A stretch of 64,000 nt of DNA from Vibrio chagasii. Lineage in GTDB: Bacteria > Pseudomonadota > Gammaproteobacteria > Enterobacterales > Vibrionaceae. Location of the stretch: contig NZ_MSCI01000001.1 in NCBI RefSeq assembly GCF_002954585.1, positions 1,302,001-1,366,000 on the forward strand. Direction: 5' to 3'. Position numbers and translations under genes: made by a program. The notes below the pieces were generated by a model that was given only the letters and a program-made list of their open reading frames with translations, had not been told where the DNA came from and did not search any database. Below, one piece after another: positions 38,433 to 48,526 of this stretch (its first letter is position 1; each line of letters opens with the position of its first letter).

Positions 38433-41120
38433 ATGAATGGTCAACGTTCACTGTTAGCAGTGGCAATAGCCCTAGGGATAGCAGGATGTGGTAGCGATAG
38501 TTCGAATAGCCCCGCAACGGATAGTGGGGGGGCAACGGCAACAACAGCATCTCTTACTGCCAAAGCCGCAGATGGCTATCTAGTAGGTGCTAATGCATGT
38601 TTGGATCTAAACAGCAACAAGGAGTGTGATAAGGATGAGCCAAATGCAGTAACCGGCGACAATGGCGAATTCACCATTGATAACTTAACTCAAGAGCAAC
38701 TAGAGCAGATCACTCTATTGATTGAAGTTGTCGCCGGACAAACCATCGACACGGATAACCCAGGAGTAGTGTTAAACAAAAGCTACCGCTTAACGGCTCC
38801 ACCACAATCAGAGTTTATTAGCCCGTTAACCACACTCATACAAAATGAAATTGAAAGTGGCGCATCATTAGATGAAGCCAAAGCAACTATTCAAGAGAAA
38901 TTAGGGACAACGCTCGACTTAACTCAAGATTACATTGAGGCCAAAAATAACGACAAGCTAGCCGACTCACAAAAAGCAGCTTTTGAAAACCTACACCGCG
39001 TTGCTCAAGTTACGGCATCGGTCATGGCAGAGAATACTGACGCACTATCAGAAACCGCAGCGGGTGCTGGTATTTCTGTAGAAGCGCTCACAGCGTTGAT
39101 CAATGAAGAAGTAACTCGAGTACTAGATGAAGTCGTCAAAAATATTGAAGCCGCGGGAGAAAACTTCAACCCGAGCGACATTGCTGGCAGCATTAATCGC
39201 GACCACATCGACATTGATGACTCTAACCTTGAAGATAAAATCAAAGAAAACGAAGCAAATAAAGAATCTAAGCAAGCCGACCTTGCGAAGCTGATTAAAA
39301 CGGATGGCATCAATTGGTTTGGTGGTGAGAATGACACAGGCAAAGACTTGATGGTCGCCTATGGAACACTAAAAGCGGATTCTGATAACTCTGTCACCGA
39401 AACCAGTTACATTTATGACTATTTTGCAGAACAGTTTATCGAGGTAGAAACAACTCTGGACTCCAATGGCATGGTATTGGGTCAAAATGGTTGGGAAACT
39501 AGCAATGACACTTTAACTAGCATCAAGCCAAATAAAAACGGCAGTGTCATTCTTGAGTCGAGCAGCTCAATTTTTAATGAAGTTGCTAGTGCTAAGCAGT
39601 TGGATATTAGCGGTCTTAATGTTCGCTCAATCATGGATCAAACAGATGGTGAGAACGTTTGGTCTCTAATTATGCCAGCAGGATTAAAATTCCCAGATAA
39701 CACCACAGCATACAAGTTGTCAGTAGAAGATCTCTACGACAACATTTATTACTTTTATAAGGGTGATTGGTGTGCTGAACACGATCCAGATCGTTACCAA
39801 GCGCTCAATAACTCGTGTAACGGAATAAGTGCTTTTAAAAATGGCGACGTTACAGATACATGGCTGGCAACTTTAGCATCGACTATTGCTGACGATGAGT
39901 CAGATCGTCATGAAACAGCATCTAACAATCATGATGACTTAATCCCGATGGCGGGCTTCGAAAGTGCTGAACTATTTGCACAGCTTCTATCTAACGGTAC
40001 CGTTGTTTATTATTCAAGATCGTGGGAAGGAAATACTCAGTTCTTGAGATTAGCAGACCTTGGTTTGTGGAAAGATATCTCATTGAACGGTGAAGTTGTA
40101 CGTCAGGTTACGATTCCAGAGTCCATCCACTCACAAACCACATGGTCAAACTATCAAAGACAAGATAACTCTGCTTACCTATCTGTTGTCGACGGGTTTG
40201 TGCGTATAACCTATAAAGAGAACGAAGAGCTTGATAGTGAAGCCTATATCTTTGATGAAGCAACTAAACAGTTCATTTTAGATAACGCATTAACGCCACA
40301 GCCTCTACACCCTCTAAATCTACAGGCTTGTCTTGACTCGCTACCAGATGCCGGGTTCGCACCAGCAACCAATGACGTCACGCTTTACGATGTACAGCGC
40401 ACACCTATGTGGGAAGAAGATCCTGTTACCGAAAATCTAACTTATGAGTTTACCTATCTTGGGGATACTTTTTCTTGGCTGAATGACGTTACGTTAGTCA
40501 CTGGACTTCCAAGTTGGATTTCTGACCTAGAGGATAGTCTAGAAAAAACACGTATCGATATTAAAGATTCGGAAGGTATTCTAATCGGTTATGAGTTCTC
40601 ATATAGCTCTGAAGGTCACTATCTAGGTCAAGAAGGCTTTAACTCTGATGACTCGTTAGGTTGGGGGTCAGCGAAAGCAGTATTACCTCTAGCGGTTGCT
40701 GATAACCAAAAAATCATCAATCAAACGGTAGACTTTGGAACGTCAACCAACGCACCACTCACCTCTCAGCTCGATTATTGGTGGGACGAAGAGAGCGGTG
40801 ACATAATCGAAATAGAGTATCCTGGATTAAGAACCGTTTCTGTTGAAACCTCATTAGATGAAATCATTAACGCACGACCTTACTACCTATCTACCTTTGA
40901 CTACCAGCAAACCTACGTAGGTAAAGAGGAAATCACAGTGCCTGCAGGTGCTTTGGAAGCATGTAAAGTAACAAGTAAGACACAGTTCGCGAATGACGGA
41001 CCGATTGATACTCAAACAACCTGGCTTACTAACCGAGGCTCCATCAAGTCTATTAAAGAGGAACAATCTTGGGGTATGTCGATTGTAATGGAGGCAAAAA
41101 GCTTACCTTCTATTCAGTAA
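38433..41120 (+). CDS. large surface lipoprotein of unknown function
   Basis: 895 residues. The signal peptide ends in the lipobox GIAGCG (Cys about 19), followed by a Ser/Thr/Gly-rich linker. The next part (AADGYLVGANACLDLNSNKECDKDEPNAVTGDNGEFTI) is a carboxypeptidase-regulatory/Ig-like cradle seen in other marine gammaproteobacterial lipoproteins. A helical acidic segment and then a long beta-rich C-terminal part follow, where no enzyme motif is seen. It is probably outer-membrane-anchored and surface-exposed, perhaps an adhesin or substrate-binding protein. The exact role is not recognised. Confidence 0.8.
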   Translation: MNGQRSLLAVAIALGIAGCGSDSSNSPATDSGGATATTASLTAKAADGYLVGANACLDLNSNKECDKDEPNAVTGDNGEFTIDNLTQEQLEQITLLIEVVAGQTIDTDNPGVVLNKSYRLTAPPQSEFISPLTTLIQNEIESGASLDEAKATIQEKLGTTLDLTQDYIEAKNNDKLADSQKAAFENLHRVAQVTASVMAENTDALSETAAGAGISVEALTALINEEVTRVLDEVVKNIEAAGENFNPSDIAGSINRDHIDIDDSNLEDKIKENEANKESKQADLAKLIKTDGINWFGGENDTGKDLMVAYGTLKADSDNSVTETSYIYDYFAEQFIEVETTLDSNGMVLGQNGWETSNDTLTSIKPNKNGSVILESSSSIFNEVASAKQLDISGLNVRSIMDQTDGENVWSLIMPAGLKFPDNTTAYKLSVEDLYDNIYYFYKGDWCAEHDPDRYQALNNSCNGISAFKNGDVTDTWLATLASTIADDESDRHETASNNHDDLIPMAGFESAELFAQLLSNGTVVYYSRSWEGNTQFLRLADLGLWKDISLNGEVVRQVTIPESIHSQTTWSNYQRQDNSAYLSVVDGFVRITYKENEELDSEAYIFDEATKQFILDNALTPQPLHPLNLQACLDSLPDAGFAPATNDVTLYDVQRTPMWEEDPVTENLTYEFTYLGDTFSWLNDVTLVTGLPSWISDLEDSLEKTRIDIKDSEGILIGYEFSYSSEGHYLGQEGFNSDDSLGWGSAKAVLPLAVADNQKIINQTVDFGTSTNAPLTSQLDYWWDEESGDIIEIEYPGLRTVSVETSLDEIINARPYYLSTFDYQQTYVGKEEITVPAGALEACKVTSKTQFANDGPIDTQTTWLTNRGSIKSIKEEQSWGMSIVMEAKSLPSIQ

Positions 41121-41134
41121 TCGATAAGTAATAA

Positions 41135-41170
41135 GAACAAGCCAATATTTTATTGGCTTGTTCTTTTTTA
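41135..41170 (+). terminator. terminator of the large lipoprotein gene
   Basis: Perfect 13-base arms GAACAAGCCAATA and TATTGGCTTGTTC with TTT loop, followed by six T. Confidence 0.93.
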
Positions 41171-41228
41171 CAAACCACACTTTGCACCCGACACAAAAAC
41201 TGATTCACAAGATGTGGTGTAAAGACCT

Positions 41229-41567
41229 CTACAAACGCTTACCGCTGCCATCTTCCCACATCACTTCACACTCTTCTTTAATGGCTGCTTTTAATAGTTC
41301 TACCAACGGAAATGCTCGGCTGCCAATGTTTACTGGCGCTTCGACAACTTCATCTTCATTGTCGTCATCCGTATCGCCTTGCTCTACAGCTTGATTTTGC
41401 TCCGCAGCTATTGCAGTGCGCAGGTTATTCAATGCTTGGGGAACTTCTGAAGCATCGATCGCTCCTGGGATCTTGCCACTATGTCCGAGCATTTTAATAA
41501 ACTGAAGGCCTACTTCACCAAACATCGTGACGCTTGCGTGCGCCTTGCAACTGAACGTGATTAACAT
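41229..41567 (-). CDS. DUF1840 family protein
   Basis: 112 residues. The N-terminus MLITFSCKAHASVTMFGEVGLQFIKMLGHSG and the end VMWEDGSG match DUF1840, with an acidic linker between. The family is small, cytoplasmic, widespread in gammaproteobacteria and of unknown function. It is a single-gene unit. Confidence 0.85.
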   Translation of the reverse strand: MLITFSCKAHASVTMFGEVGLQFIKMLGHSGKIPGAIDASEVPQALNNLRTAIAAEQNQAVEQGDTDDDNEDEVVEAPVNIGSRAFPLVELLKAAIKEECEVMWEDGSGKRL

Positions 41568-41817
41568 AATTGGTCCCTTGATAACTCAATAGTAAAAGAA
41601 CTATGTGGAGTAAATTGTTGGAAAGCAAGCACATAATCGCCCGATTGCTTTTGGCGAGCTGCACCACCAGTGACATTTATCACCATTTAGAATGCGTTAA
41701 TCAACCTTTCATATGAAATCTTGATAATAGTCACATTAAATGATCACCGAAGTTTCCGCATAGCCCATTATTTAATCTAGTATTAATACCATTATCAAAA
41801 TTAGTGGCACAAATCAC

Positions 41818-43041
41818 ATGAACAGGCTTGTAGGAAGGCACCTTGAAGAGATGGCGGATCTCCGCTCTACGCGAAAACAAAAAATCGTCTACTCCTTTTC
41901 ACTGACTGCTGCCGCGCTCTTTATCTTTTACACATGGGCTTACTTTCAGGGGCAACACTATACGCTGTCCATGTTTGAACTGTGCTTCGCCTTTATCGCT
42001 ATCGCCAACGCGATTTATGTAAGAAAAGTCTACAACCCTGAGTACTCAGAGCTAATTCTCAGCTGTGTACTGCTTGTGCAAGGCGTCATCCTATTTTTAT
42101 ACAGCTATGCCATTCCCGACCGCATACTTTGGCTCTATCCAATTTTGGCCGCCGTTATTTTCATCAACGACTTCAGAATTGGTGTCATCCTAAGCACCTC
42201 TTTTTGTCTATTCATAAGTACGCTGATCACTGCATTGCCTAGCAATTTTTCTCTACCTTTTAACAGCACACATCGCTTTATTCTTAGCTTGTTTACTATG
42301 AGCTTGGTGTGCCATACCTCGGCTTACTACTACACTAAAGCAGTAAGTTATATACAGCGCTTGTATAAAGAAGGGATCGAAGACTTAGCTTACCGAGACC
42401 AACTCACAGGGCTAGCAAATCGATGGAGCTTTGAACGTTGGGCTATTGAAAAACTCACAACCGTTGATAGTGAGCGATCACTTACTGCATTGGTTTTTTT
42501 AGATATCGATGATTTTAAAGGCATCAATGACAGTTATGGACACGATGTGGGCGACAGTGTGCTGCAGCACTTTGCGAATCGCTTGAGCAACAATATTCGA
42601 ACTCGAGATCGAAAAAGTCACGAATACGACTATTCGATTGCGCGTTTTGCAGGCGATGAGTTTGTATTAATGCTCTACGATATCCCGACGCGAAAAGACC
42701 TCGACGGAATCCTAGACCGGATCTGTGGTTTATTCGAAAGCGGCTGCCAAACAAATGAAAGAATAAAAGAACTAACGCTCAGTGTTGGTGTGTCTTTGTA
42801 TCCACAAGACGCGCAAGACTTACATGAGTTAACGAGATGTGCGGATAAAGCCATGTATGTTGCCAAGCATTCAGGCAAGAACCGATACGCTTATTATCAC
42901 GACAACCCTGTTTCTCCCCTGATAGAAGAGTGTCCGATAGACAGCATCCATGCAGAAGCCGAATCGTCTAAACATGAAGAGGATGTTCAAACTAACGTAG
43001 AAGGGAACAATGTAACGTTACTAAAAACTCGCCAGCGTTAG
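41818..43041 (+). CDS. membrane diguanylate cyclase (GGDEF domain)
   Basis: 407 residues. An N-terminal region of about six membrane helices (residues ~20-185) is followed by a GGDEF domain (~190-360) with LAYRDQLTGLANR, LDIDDFKGINDSYGHDVGD and AGDEF at the active site. The first Gly is Ala, a variant often still active, so it probably makes cyclic di-GMP. The RxxD inhibitory site expected just before AGDEF is absent, suggesting weak product inhibition. The start is uncertain: ATG at 41818 or 41851. It ends overlapping the stop of a convergent small gene. Confidence 0.88.
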   Translation: MNRLVGRHLEEMADLRSTRKQKIVYSFSLTAAALFIFYTWAYFQGQHYTLSMFELCFAFIAIANAIYVRKVYNPEYSELILSCVLLVQGVILFLYSYAIPDRILWLYPILAAVIFINDFRIGVILSTSFCLFISTLITALPSNFSLPFNSTHRFILSLFTMSLVCHTSAYYYTKAVSYIQRLYKEGIEDLAYRDQLTGLANRWSFERWAIEKLTTVDSERSLTALVFLDIDDFKGINDSYGHDVGDSVLQHFANRLSNNIRTRDRKSHEYDYSIARFAGDEFVLMLYDIPTRKDLDGILDRICGLFESGCQTNERIKELTLSVGVSLYPQDAQDLHELTRCADKAMYVAKHSGKNRYAYYHDNPVSPLIEECPIDSIHAEAESSKHEEDVQTNVEGNNVTLLKTRQR

Positions 43042-43319
43042 CCAGCCATATACATGGCCCATAAGCTGACAAGACCAATAACAATAATCCAAACCACTTG
43101 CCGAACTCGGCTTCGGTTTTCCCATTTAGATCTGGTGACGGTTTTCAGCGCGGATTCCTTTGCCGAATGCACAAAAGGCGCTTCAACTTCGCGCTTTTTG
43201 ATGCGACGTTTCACCGCGTTATTCGCAACCTCAGTAAAACGTTGACCTTGATCTTTCGTAAAGTCATTTTCAAAGCCCATTCGACCGTGCCTTTCGCCAT
43301 GTTTTTGTTGTACTGCCAT
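43038..43319 (-). CDS. small tail-anchored membrane protein of unknown function
   Basis: 93 residues. A strong AAGGAGG lies before the start. The first ~70 residues are basic and charged, and the last 20 form one membrane helix (VVWIIVIGLVSLWAMYMAG), so it is tail-anchored in the inner membrane. No known domain is recognised. Its stop overlaps that of the diguanylate cyclase gene in TTAG, so the two convergent genes share bases. Confidence 0.8.
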   Translation of the reverse strand: MAVQQKHGERHGRMGFENDFTKDQGQRFTEVANNAVKRRIKKREVEAPFVHSAKESALKTVTRSKWENRSRVRQVVWIIVIGLVSLWAMYMAG

Positions 43320-43476
43320 AGCGGCCTCCTTGGCGGTCTACCCTATATTGAGTATAGACTTAATTTTATATTGTTACCTGTTCAAAATTTTCGAATAAGT
43401 CACTCAACGTAGCACCATCTTCTTTATAAATTAAATTCCATACACTAACCCTATTCAAGCTTACGAGGGTTTCAAT

Positions 43477-44340
43477 ATGTCGAATGTAAGAACCGTAGAA
43501 CATGTAATCTCAGCCCATGCCACGTCCGATGGCGATGGGGTTAAAATCCAAAGAGTTGCTGGTTTTAATAACAAACGCTTCTCTCCATTTTTGATGATTG
43601 ATGAACTCAAATCAGATGAGAGCAAAGGCTATGTTGGCGGCTTCCCTCCCCACCCTCACCGTGGGATAGAGACACTCACCTATATGCTGCAAGGTCACTT
43701 TCAGCATAAAGACCACATGGGCAATGTCGGAGAGCTTCGCAGTGGTGGGGCGCAATGGATGGCTGCAGGCCGTGGCGTTATTCACAGTGAAATGCCGATG
43801 ATGGAGGAAGGTGCACTTCATGGCTTTCAGATTTGGATCAATCAACCTGCCAAAGACAAAATGAAGCCAGCGCAATACCATGACTTCCAAAGCGAAACTA
43901 TTACTGAACACCAAAGTGAGCAGGGTGGTCTACTAAGAGTCATTGCCGGAGGATTTGAATTACTTAATCCTGTCACTGATACTTTAAAGATACAAGGACC
44001 ACTACAACAAACGGGCGTGCCACTGAGTGTTTCAGATTGGCGAGCAAGCATTGGGCAACAAATCTCGCTAAGCACTAACGCTAGTCATAATGCCATGACT
44101 TATGTGCACAAGGGCAGCCTTAAAATTGGTGAAAAGATCATAAGCCAAGGTCAACTGGCGTTCCTAACAAGCGCTGAAGTACTGTCTTTAGAAAGCCAAG
44201 AGGATTCCGGTGCGCTTATCTTTGTCGGAGAGCCAATCGATGAACCGGTTGTACATTATGGTCCATTTGTCATGAACTCTATGGAAGAGATTGAACAAAC
44301 CATTCAAGACTATAACAGCGGCGTATTTGAAACTTATTAG
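43477..44340 (+). CDS. pirin family protein
   Basis: 287 residues, a bicupin. The metal site of the N-terminal cupin is visible: PPHPHRGIETLTYML (about residue 57), then GRGVIHSEMP (about 103) with the remaining His and Glu. Some bacterial pirins are quercetin dioxygenases and others regulate central metabolism; which applies here is unknown. It has a GAGGG site ahead and its own terminator. Confidence 0.93.
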   Translation: MSNVRTVEHVISAHATSDGDGVKIQRVAGFNNKRFSPFLMIDELKSDESKGYVGGFPPHPHRGIETLTYMLQGHFQHKDHMGNVGELRSGGAQWMAAGRGVIHSEMPMMEEGALHGFQIWINQPAKDKMKPAQYHDFQSETITEHQSEQGGLLRVIAGGFELLNPVTDTLKIQGPLQQTGVPLSVSDWRASIGQQISLSTNASHNAMTYVHKGSLKIGEKIISQGQLAFLTSAEVLSLESQEDSGALIFVGEPIDEPVVHYGPFVMNSMEEIEQTIQDYNSGVFETY

Positions 44341-44450
44341 TGTTTGGTTCGGACTTTTGAAGGATTGAGAAGATAACAACGAATTTGGTCGTCGATTTGA
44401 TGACTGTAAAACAAGTGGCACTATCCACTGCCGGTTATTATCACTTATTT

Positions 44451-44478
44451 AACCACGCTCTTAGAGCGTGGTTTTTTC
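44451..44478 (+). terminator. pirin gene terminator
   Basis: Perfect AACCACGCTC/GAGCGTGGTT stem with TTA loop followed by T-run. It faces the ppnP gene and may serve both. Confidence 0.9.
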
Positions 44479-44507
44479 TTATTGGAGAGAAGCTAGCTCA
44501 CTTATCC

Positions 44508-44789
44508 CTAAAGGTACTCACATAGGTAAGCCGTTGCTTCTTTTACTTGCAGGTCGAAAGAAGATTCGCCCGCAACGTCAAAAGATTCTCCAGATCGGTA
44601 TGTAGTCCAGTCGTCATCGCCAACACGCTTTACAATCAGAGCGCCTTTAACCACTGTCATCTTTTCAGGAGCAGCCGTACCGAAGGTATATTCGCCAGCC
44701 GCCATCACACCAACACTCACATCAGCGCCAGATTGATTAAACGCTAACGATTTAACGCCACCTTCAAAGTATGTGTTTTCTTTAATCAT
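44508..44789 (-). CDS. ppnP: pyrimidine/purine nucleoside phosphorylase
   Basis: 93 residues, the length of E. coli PpnP (YaiE). It is a small cupin with NTYFEGGVKSLAF, GVMAAGEYTFGTAAPEKMTVVKG and SYLCEYL-like ending (TAYLCEYL). It phosphorolyses several nucleosides to bases and (deoxy)ribose 1-phosphate in the cytoplasm. It is a single-gene unit with AAGGAAG ahead of its start. Confidence 0.92.
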   Translation of the reverse strand: MIKENTYFEGGVKSLAFNQSGADVSVGVMAAGEYTFGTAAPEKMTVVKGALIVKRVGDDDWTTYRSGESFDVAGESSFDLQVKEATAYLCEYL

Positions 44790-45098
44790 TGTACTTCCTT
44801 GTTGTCTTTAAATTGCAGTTATTTGGCTCAACGAATAAGCCTACCTGTAGACTTAGGTGATAATTGTTTTAACCAATTCGCGACTTTCCTACAAGAAATA
44901 AATACGCATAACTTAAGATTTACTGACAGCAACTTCCATTGATGACATAAATATTGGTGGTAATACTCAAAGAAACATCAAAGCAAGCCTATTTATCGTA
45001 ACATTGGATCTTGCTTCTAACTCTTTTACCAATCTTTGCAAACAAAGATTTTAATTTATAGACTCAAAGACGGTACAAGCAAAAAAAACGAAGAGATA
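44790..45098. other. intergenic region without recognised features
   Basis: 309 bases between divergent ppnP and DUF2850 genes. Promoters are expected, but no clear operator, repeat or small gene was seen. The DUF2850 frame is open back to 45036, without a ribosome-binding site there. Confidence 0.4.
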
Positions 45099-45563
45099 AT
45101 GGCAAAAAAGCCCACTAAAAGCAGAGATATATTTGCCAACTCACTACTCTACGGCTTTCTATTAGCTGGTTTTATGATTGCCGTCACCGCTGGTTATTTT
45201 GCTTATCAAGCCCACCAAAAGTCTGTCAGCCCAAGTAACGTACATGGTAATTGGATTGAGATTGGTGCTCCACCATACGATACCGACATCCTAACCCTTT
45301 CTGAAAAAGGGGTAATGATCAATCATCGCCTTATCACCACTTCGTTTGAGTTTGACGGTAAAATCGTCACGATCAATACAGGCTCTGGACCAAGGGTTTA
45401 CACCATCAGTGGTACCTACGATTCACCTCGCCTAAAGCGACTGGAGCCAAGCACACCTGCCCAGCAATTTATTAAAGAAGGCTTTGAGCATACCGCTACC
45501 GGTGATAATCACAGTGTCATGCAACAAAGAAGAGCGTCATTAGCTGAGCAATTCAAAAAATAG
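45099..45563 (+). CDS. DUF2850 family membrane protein
   Basis: 154 residues from ATG 45099, chosen for the AAGAG just ahead. One membrane helix near the N-terminus (LLYGFLLAGFMIAVTAGYFAY) anchors a periplasmic domain containing GNWIEIGAPPYDTDILTLSEKGVMIN, which is the DUF2850 core, a family known mainly from Vibrionaceae. Function unknown. Confidence 0.8.
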   Translation: MAKKPTKSRDIFANSLLYGFLLAGFMIAVTAGYFAYQAHQKSVSPSNVHGNWIEIGAPPYDTDILTLSEKGVMINHRLITTSFEFDGKIVTINTGSGPRVYTISGTYDSPRLKRLEPSTPAQQFIKEGFEHTATGDNHSVMQQRRASLAEQFKK

Positions 45564-45940
45564 TCTTCAATCGCCAAAATCACTCCACCAACACGCTTCA
45601 TACCTCTCCTCACCACTAATTCGTGATCTTGCTTCAACGTCACGATATTTTCATGCAGCTAGTCGCATTTTAACATAACTTCATGTCGTGCAATTTCACA
45701 TATGAGATTTTCATGCTAGGTGATATTTCATTTTATAAAACATGGACTCGACCTCTCACTCACTAAGCAACAAATTTGTAACAAGATACAATTTTTTAGT
45801 TGTCCATCGAAAACAGATTTATTTTCAGTTATGAAATTAAAACTCTCTCGAATACTGACGGGGAAGCTCCTTCAAAAGTGATCGGAGCAACTTATAGGGC
45901 CATTTGGTTCTCGTAACCTTCAAGGAATGAGAGAAATAGT
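45564..45940 (+). promoter_or_regulatory. chiA upstream region with leader hairpin
   Basis: 377 bases. AT-rich promoter region, then a probable 5' leader with a GCTCC/GGAGC hairpin (45866-45870 with 45884-45888) about 55 bases before chiA. Chitin-responsive control is likely for such genes in Vibrio, but no defined operator was recognised and no good CRP site was seen. Confidence 0.45.
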
Positions 45941-48481
45941 ATGATTCGTTTTAATACCTGTGCGGCGAGCATTGCTCTAGCGCTATCTGGTGCAGCATTA
46001 GCTGCTCCAACAGCACCTAGCATCGATATGTACGGTTCCAACAACCTACAGTTTTCTAAAATTGAACTCGCGATGGAAACCACTTCTGGCTACAACCAGA
46101 TGGTTAAGTATCACGACGAAGCAAAAGTCGACGTTAAGTTTAACCAGTGGAGCGGAACGACAGGAAACGCGTACAACATCTACTTTGATGGCGTCAAGGT
46201 TGCGACCGGTCCAATCACTGGCAGCCAAACTACAGCTTCATTCGAATACGGCCAGGGTGGCTTGTTTGATATGGAGATCGAAGCGTGTGACGAAACGGGT
46301 TGTAGCAAGAGTACACCCGCAAAGATCACCATCGCCGATACGGATGGTGCACACTTGGCACCACTAGCAATGAACATTGATCCAAACAACAAGTCATACA
46401 ATACAGACCCAAACACAGTAGTGGGTACTTACTTTGTTGAATGGGGCATCTATGGCCGCGATTACACAGTCGACAACCTACCCGCTGATAACTTGACCCA
46501 TATCCTTTATGGCTTTATCCCAATTTGTGGTCCTAACGAATCAGTGAAATCGGTTGGCGGTAACAGCTACAACGCACTCATGACGGCTTGTCAGGGCGTC
46601 AACGATTACGAAGTGGTGATTCATGACCCATGGGCAGCTTTCCAGAAAAGTTTCCCTCAAGCAGGTCACGAGTACAGCTCACCAATCAAGGGCAACTATG
46701 CAATGATGATGGCGCTCAAGCAGCGTAATCCGAACCTGAAAATCATCCCTTCAATTGGCGGTTGGACCCTGTCAGACCCATTCTTCGATTTCACAACCAA
46801 AGCAAACCGTGACACCTTCGTTGCATCGGTTAAGAAGTTCCTAAATACATGGAAGTTCTATGACGGTGTGGATATCGATTGGGAATTCCCAGGTGGCGGC
46901 GGTGCTGCACCAGAACTTGGTGACCCAGTAAATGATGGCCCAGCTTATATCGCACTGATGGCAGAACTGCGCGCAATGCTTGATGAGTTAGAAGCAGAAA
47001 ATGGTCGTACTTACGAACTCACATCAGCGATCGGTGTTGGTCACGACAAAATTGAGGATGTGGATTACGGTGATGCTATCCAGTACATGGACTACATCTT
47101 TGCGATGACTTACGACTTCTATGGCGGTTGGAACAACGTGTTAGGTCACCAGACAGCATTAAACTGCGGTAATTTCATGCGTCCTGGTCAGTGTGATGGA
47201 TCTGGCATTGATGAAAATGGCAAACCATACACAGGCCCTGCTTACACCACTGACAACGGTATCCAATTACTGCTTCAGCAAGGTGTTCCAGCTAACAAGC
47301 TTGTCGTAGGTACAGCAATGTACGGTCGTGGTTGGGAAGGCGTACTACCATCAACACTCTCTGATCCAAGCGACCCTATGACAGGTGTCGGTAATGGCAA
47401 ACTGAAAGGCAGCACTGCACAAGGTGTATGGGAAGATGGCGTTATCGACTACAAAGGCATTAAAGCGAACATGCTTGGCGCCAACAACCAAGGCATCAAT
47501 GGCTTCGAATATGGCTACGACGAAATGGCAGAAGCGCCATACGTTTGGAACCGTACTTCAGGTCAGTTGATCACGTTTGATGACGACCGCTCGGTTAAAG
47601 CAAAAGGTGCGTACGTGCGTAGCCTTGGTCTTGCGGGTCTGTTCTCTTGGGAAATTGATGCGGATAACGGCGACATCCTAAATGCGATGCACGAGGGTTT
47701 AGCAGGTGGCACCACAGAACCTGTGAACAAGAAACCAACCGCATCAGCAGGTGCAGACCAATCTGTTGAAGGCCCTGCTTCTGTTTCTCTGGATGGCAGT
47801 GCTTCAAAAGACAGCGACGGCACTATCGCTAGTTACGCTTGGTCACAAGTGAGCGGTCCCGCCGTAACACTGGCTAATGCTAATGCCGCAGTTGCAAGCT
47901 TCGATGTCGTTGAAGTCGCACAACAAGAAGCTCTAACATTCAGCCTAACCGTAACAGACAACGAAGGCGCAACGTCAACAGACGCGGTTGTTATAACGGT
48001 AAACCCTAAAGATACTGGCCCGGTTAACACAGCACCAGTTGCAGTAGTTACGGCTCCGGCAGAAGTCAATACGGGTGATGTTGTAGTGGTTGATGCGTCA
48101 GCGTCTAGTGATGCGGATCAAGACACATTAACCTTCACATGGGATGTACCTGCAGGTATCGATGCAACCGTACAAGGCGCTTCAGTAAGCTTTGTCGCCG
48201 CTGAATACACGCAAGATACGGTACTAAACTTCTCTGTGACAGTGAGTGATGCTACAGATACATCAGTCGCGGCTGTATCAGTGAAAGTACTTAAGAAAAC
48301 CACAGACGGCGGTACGTGTACAAACGCTTGGGATTCAAGTGCAGTCTACACTGGCGGCGACCAAGTGACTCAGGCTGATAAGGTTTGGGAAGCGAAATGG
48401 TGGACCAAAGGTGATGACCCAGTTAACTCTGGTGAGTGGGGCGTATGGAAAGAGATTGGCCCAGCAAACTGCGCTAACTAA
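45941..48481 (+). CDS. chiA: secreted chitinase A, GH18 with PKD and chitin-binding domains
   Basis: 846 residues. Signal peptide to about residue 21; ChiN-type beta-sandwich (about 22-135); GH18 catalytic barrel (about 155-575) with GGWTLS and the DGVDIDWEF motif, where Glu315 is the catalytic acid; two PKD-like domains (about 590-690 and 690-785); and a C-terminal family 5/12 carbohydrate-binding module (WDSSAVYTGGDQV ... AKWWTKGDDP). All catalytic Asp/Glu residues are present. It hydrolyses chitin outside the cell, mostly to N,N'-diacetylchitobiose. It matches the size and layout of Vibrio ChiA proteins and is a single-gene unit. Confidence 0.95.
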   Translation: MIRFNTCAASIALALSGAALAAPTAPSIDMYGSNNLQFSKIELAMETTSGYNQMVKYHDEAKVDVKFNQWSGTTGNAYNIYFDGVKVATGPITGSQTTASFEYGQGGLFDMEIEACDETGCSKSTPAKITIADTDGAHLAPLAMNIDPNNKSYNTDPNTVVGTYFVEWGIYGRDYTVDNLPADNLTHILYGFIPICGPNESVKSVGGNSYNALMTACQGVNDYEVVIHDPWAAFQKSFPQAGHEYSSPIKGNYAMMMALKQRNPNLKIIPSIGGWTLSDPFFDFTTKANRDTFVASVKKFLNTWKFYDGVDIDWEFPGGGGAAPELGDPVNDGPAYIALMAELRAMLDELEAENGRTYELTSAIGVGHDKIEDVDYGDAIQYMDYIFAMTYDFYGGWNNVLGHQTALNCGNFMRPGQCDGSGIDENGKPYTGPAYTTDNGIQLLLQQGVPANKLVVGTAMYGRGWEGVLPSTLSDPSDPMTGVGNGKLKGSTAQGVWEDGVIDYKGIKANMLGANNQGINGFEYGYDEMAEAPYVWNRTSGQLITFDDDRSVKAKGAYVRSLGLAGLFSWEIDADNGDILNAMHEGLAGGTTEPVNKKPTASAGADQSVEGPASVSLDGSASKDSDGTIASYAWSQVSGPAVTLANANAAVASFDVVEVAQQEALTFSLTVTDNEGATSTDAVVITVNPKDTGPVNTAPVAVVTAPAEVNTGDVVVVDASASSDADQDTLTFTWDVPAGIDATVQGASVSFVAAEYTQDTVLNFSVTVSDATDTSVAAVSVKVLKKTTDGGTCTNAWDSSAVYTGGDQVTQADKVWEAKWWTKGDDPVNSGEWGVWKEIGPANCAN

Positions 48482-48526
48482 AAATAGGTGTAAGCTAAAT
48501 ACTTACTAAAATCCCAAAAGCAAAGG

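Noticed and set aside
45564..45940. CRP site in the chiA promoter region
   Set aside because: The best half-site (TTTCACA) lacks a matching TGTGA at the right spacing.
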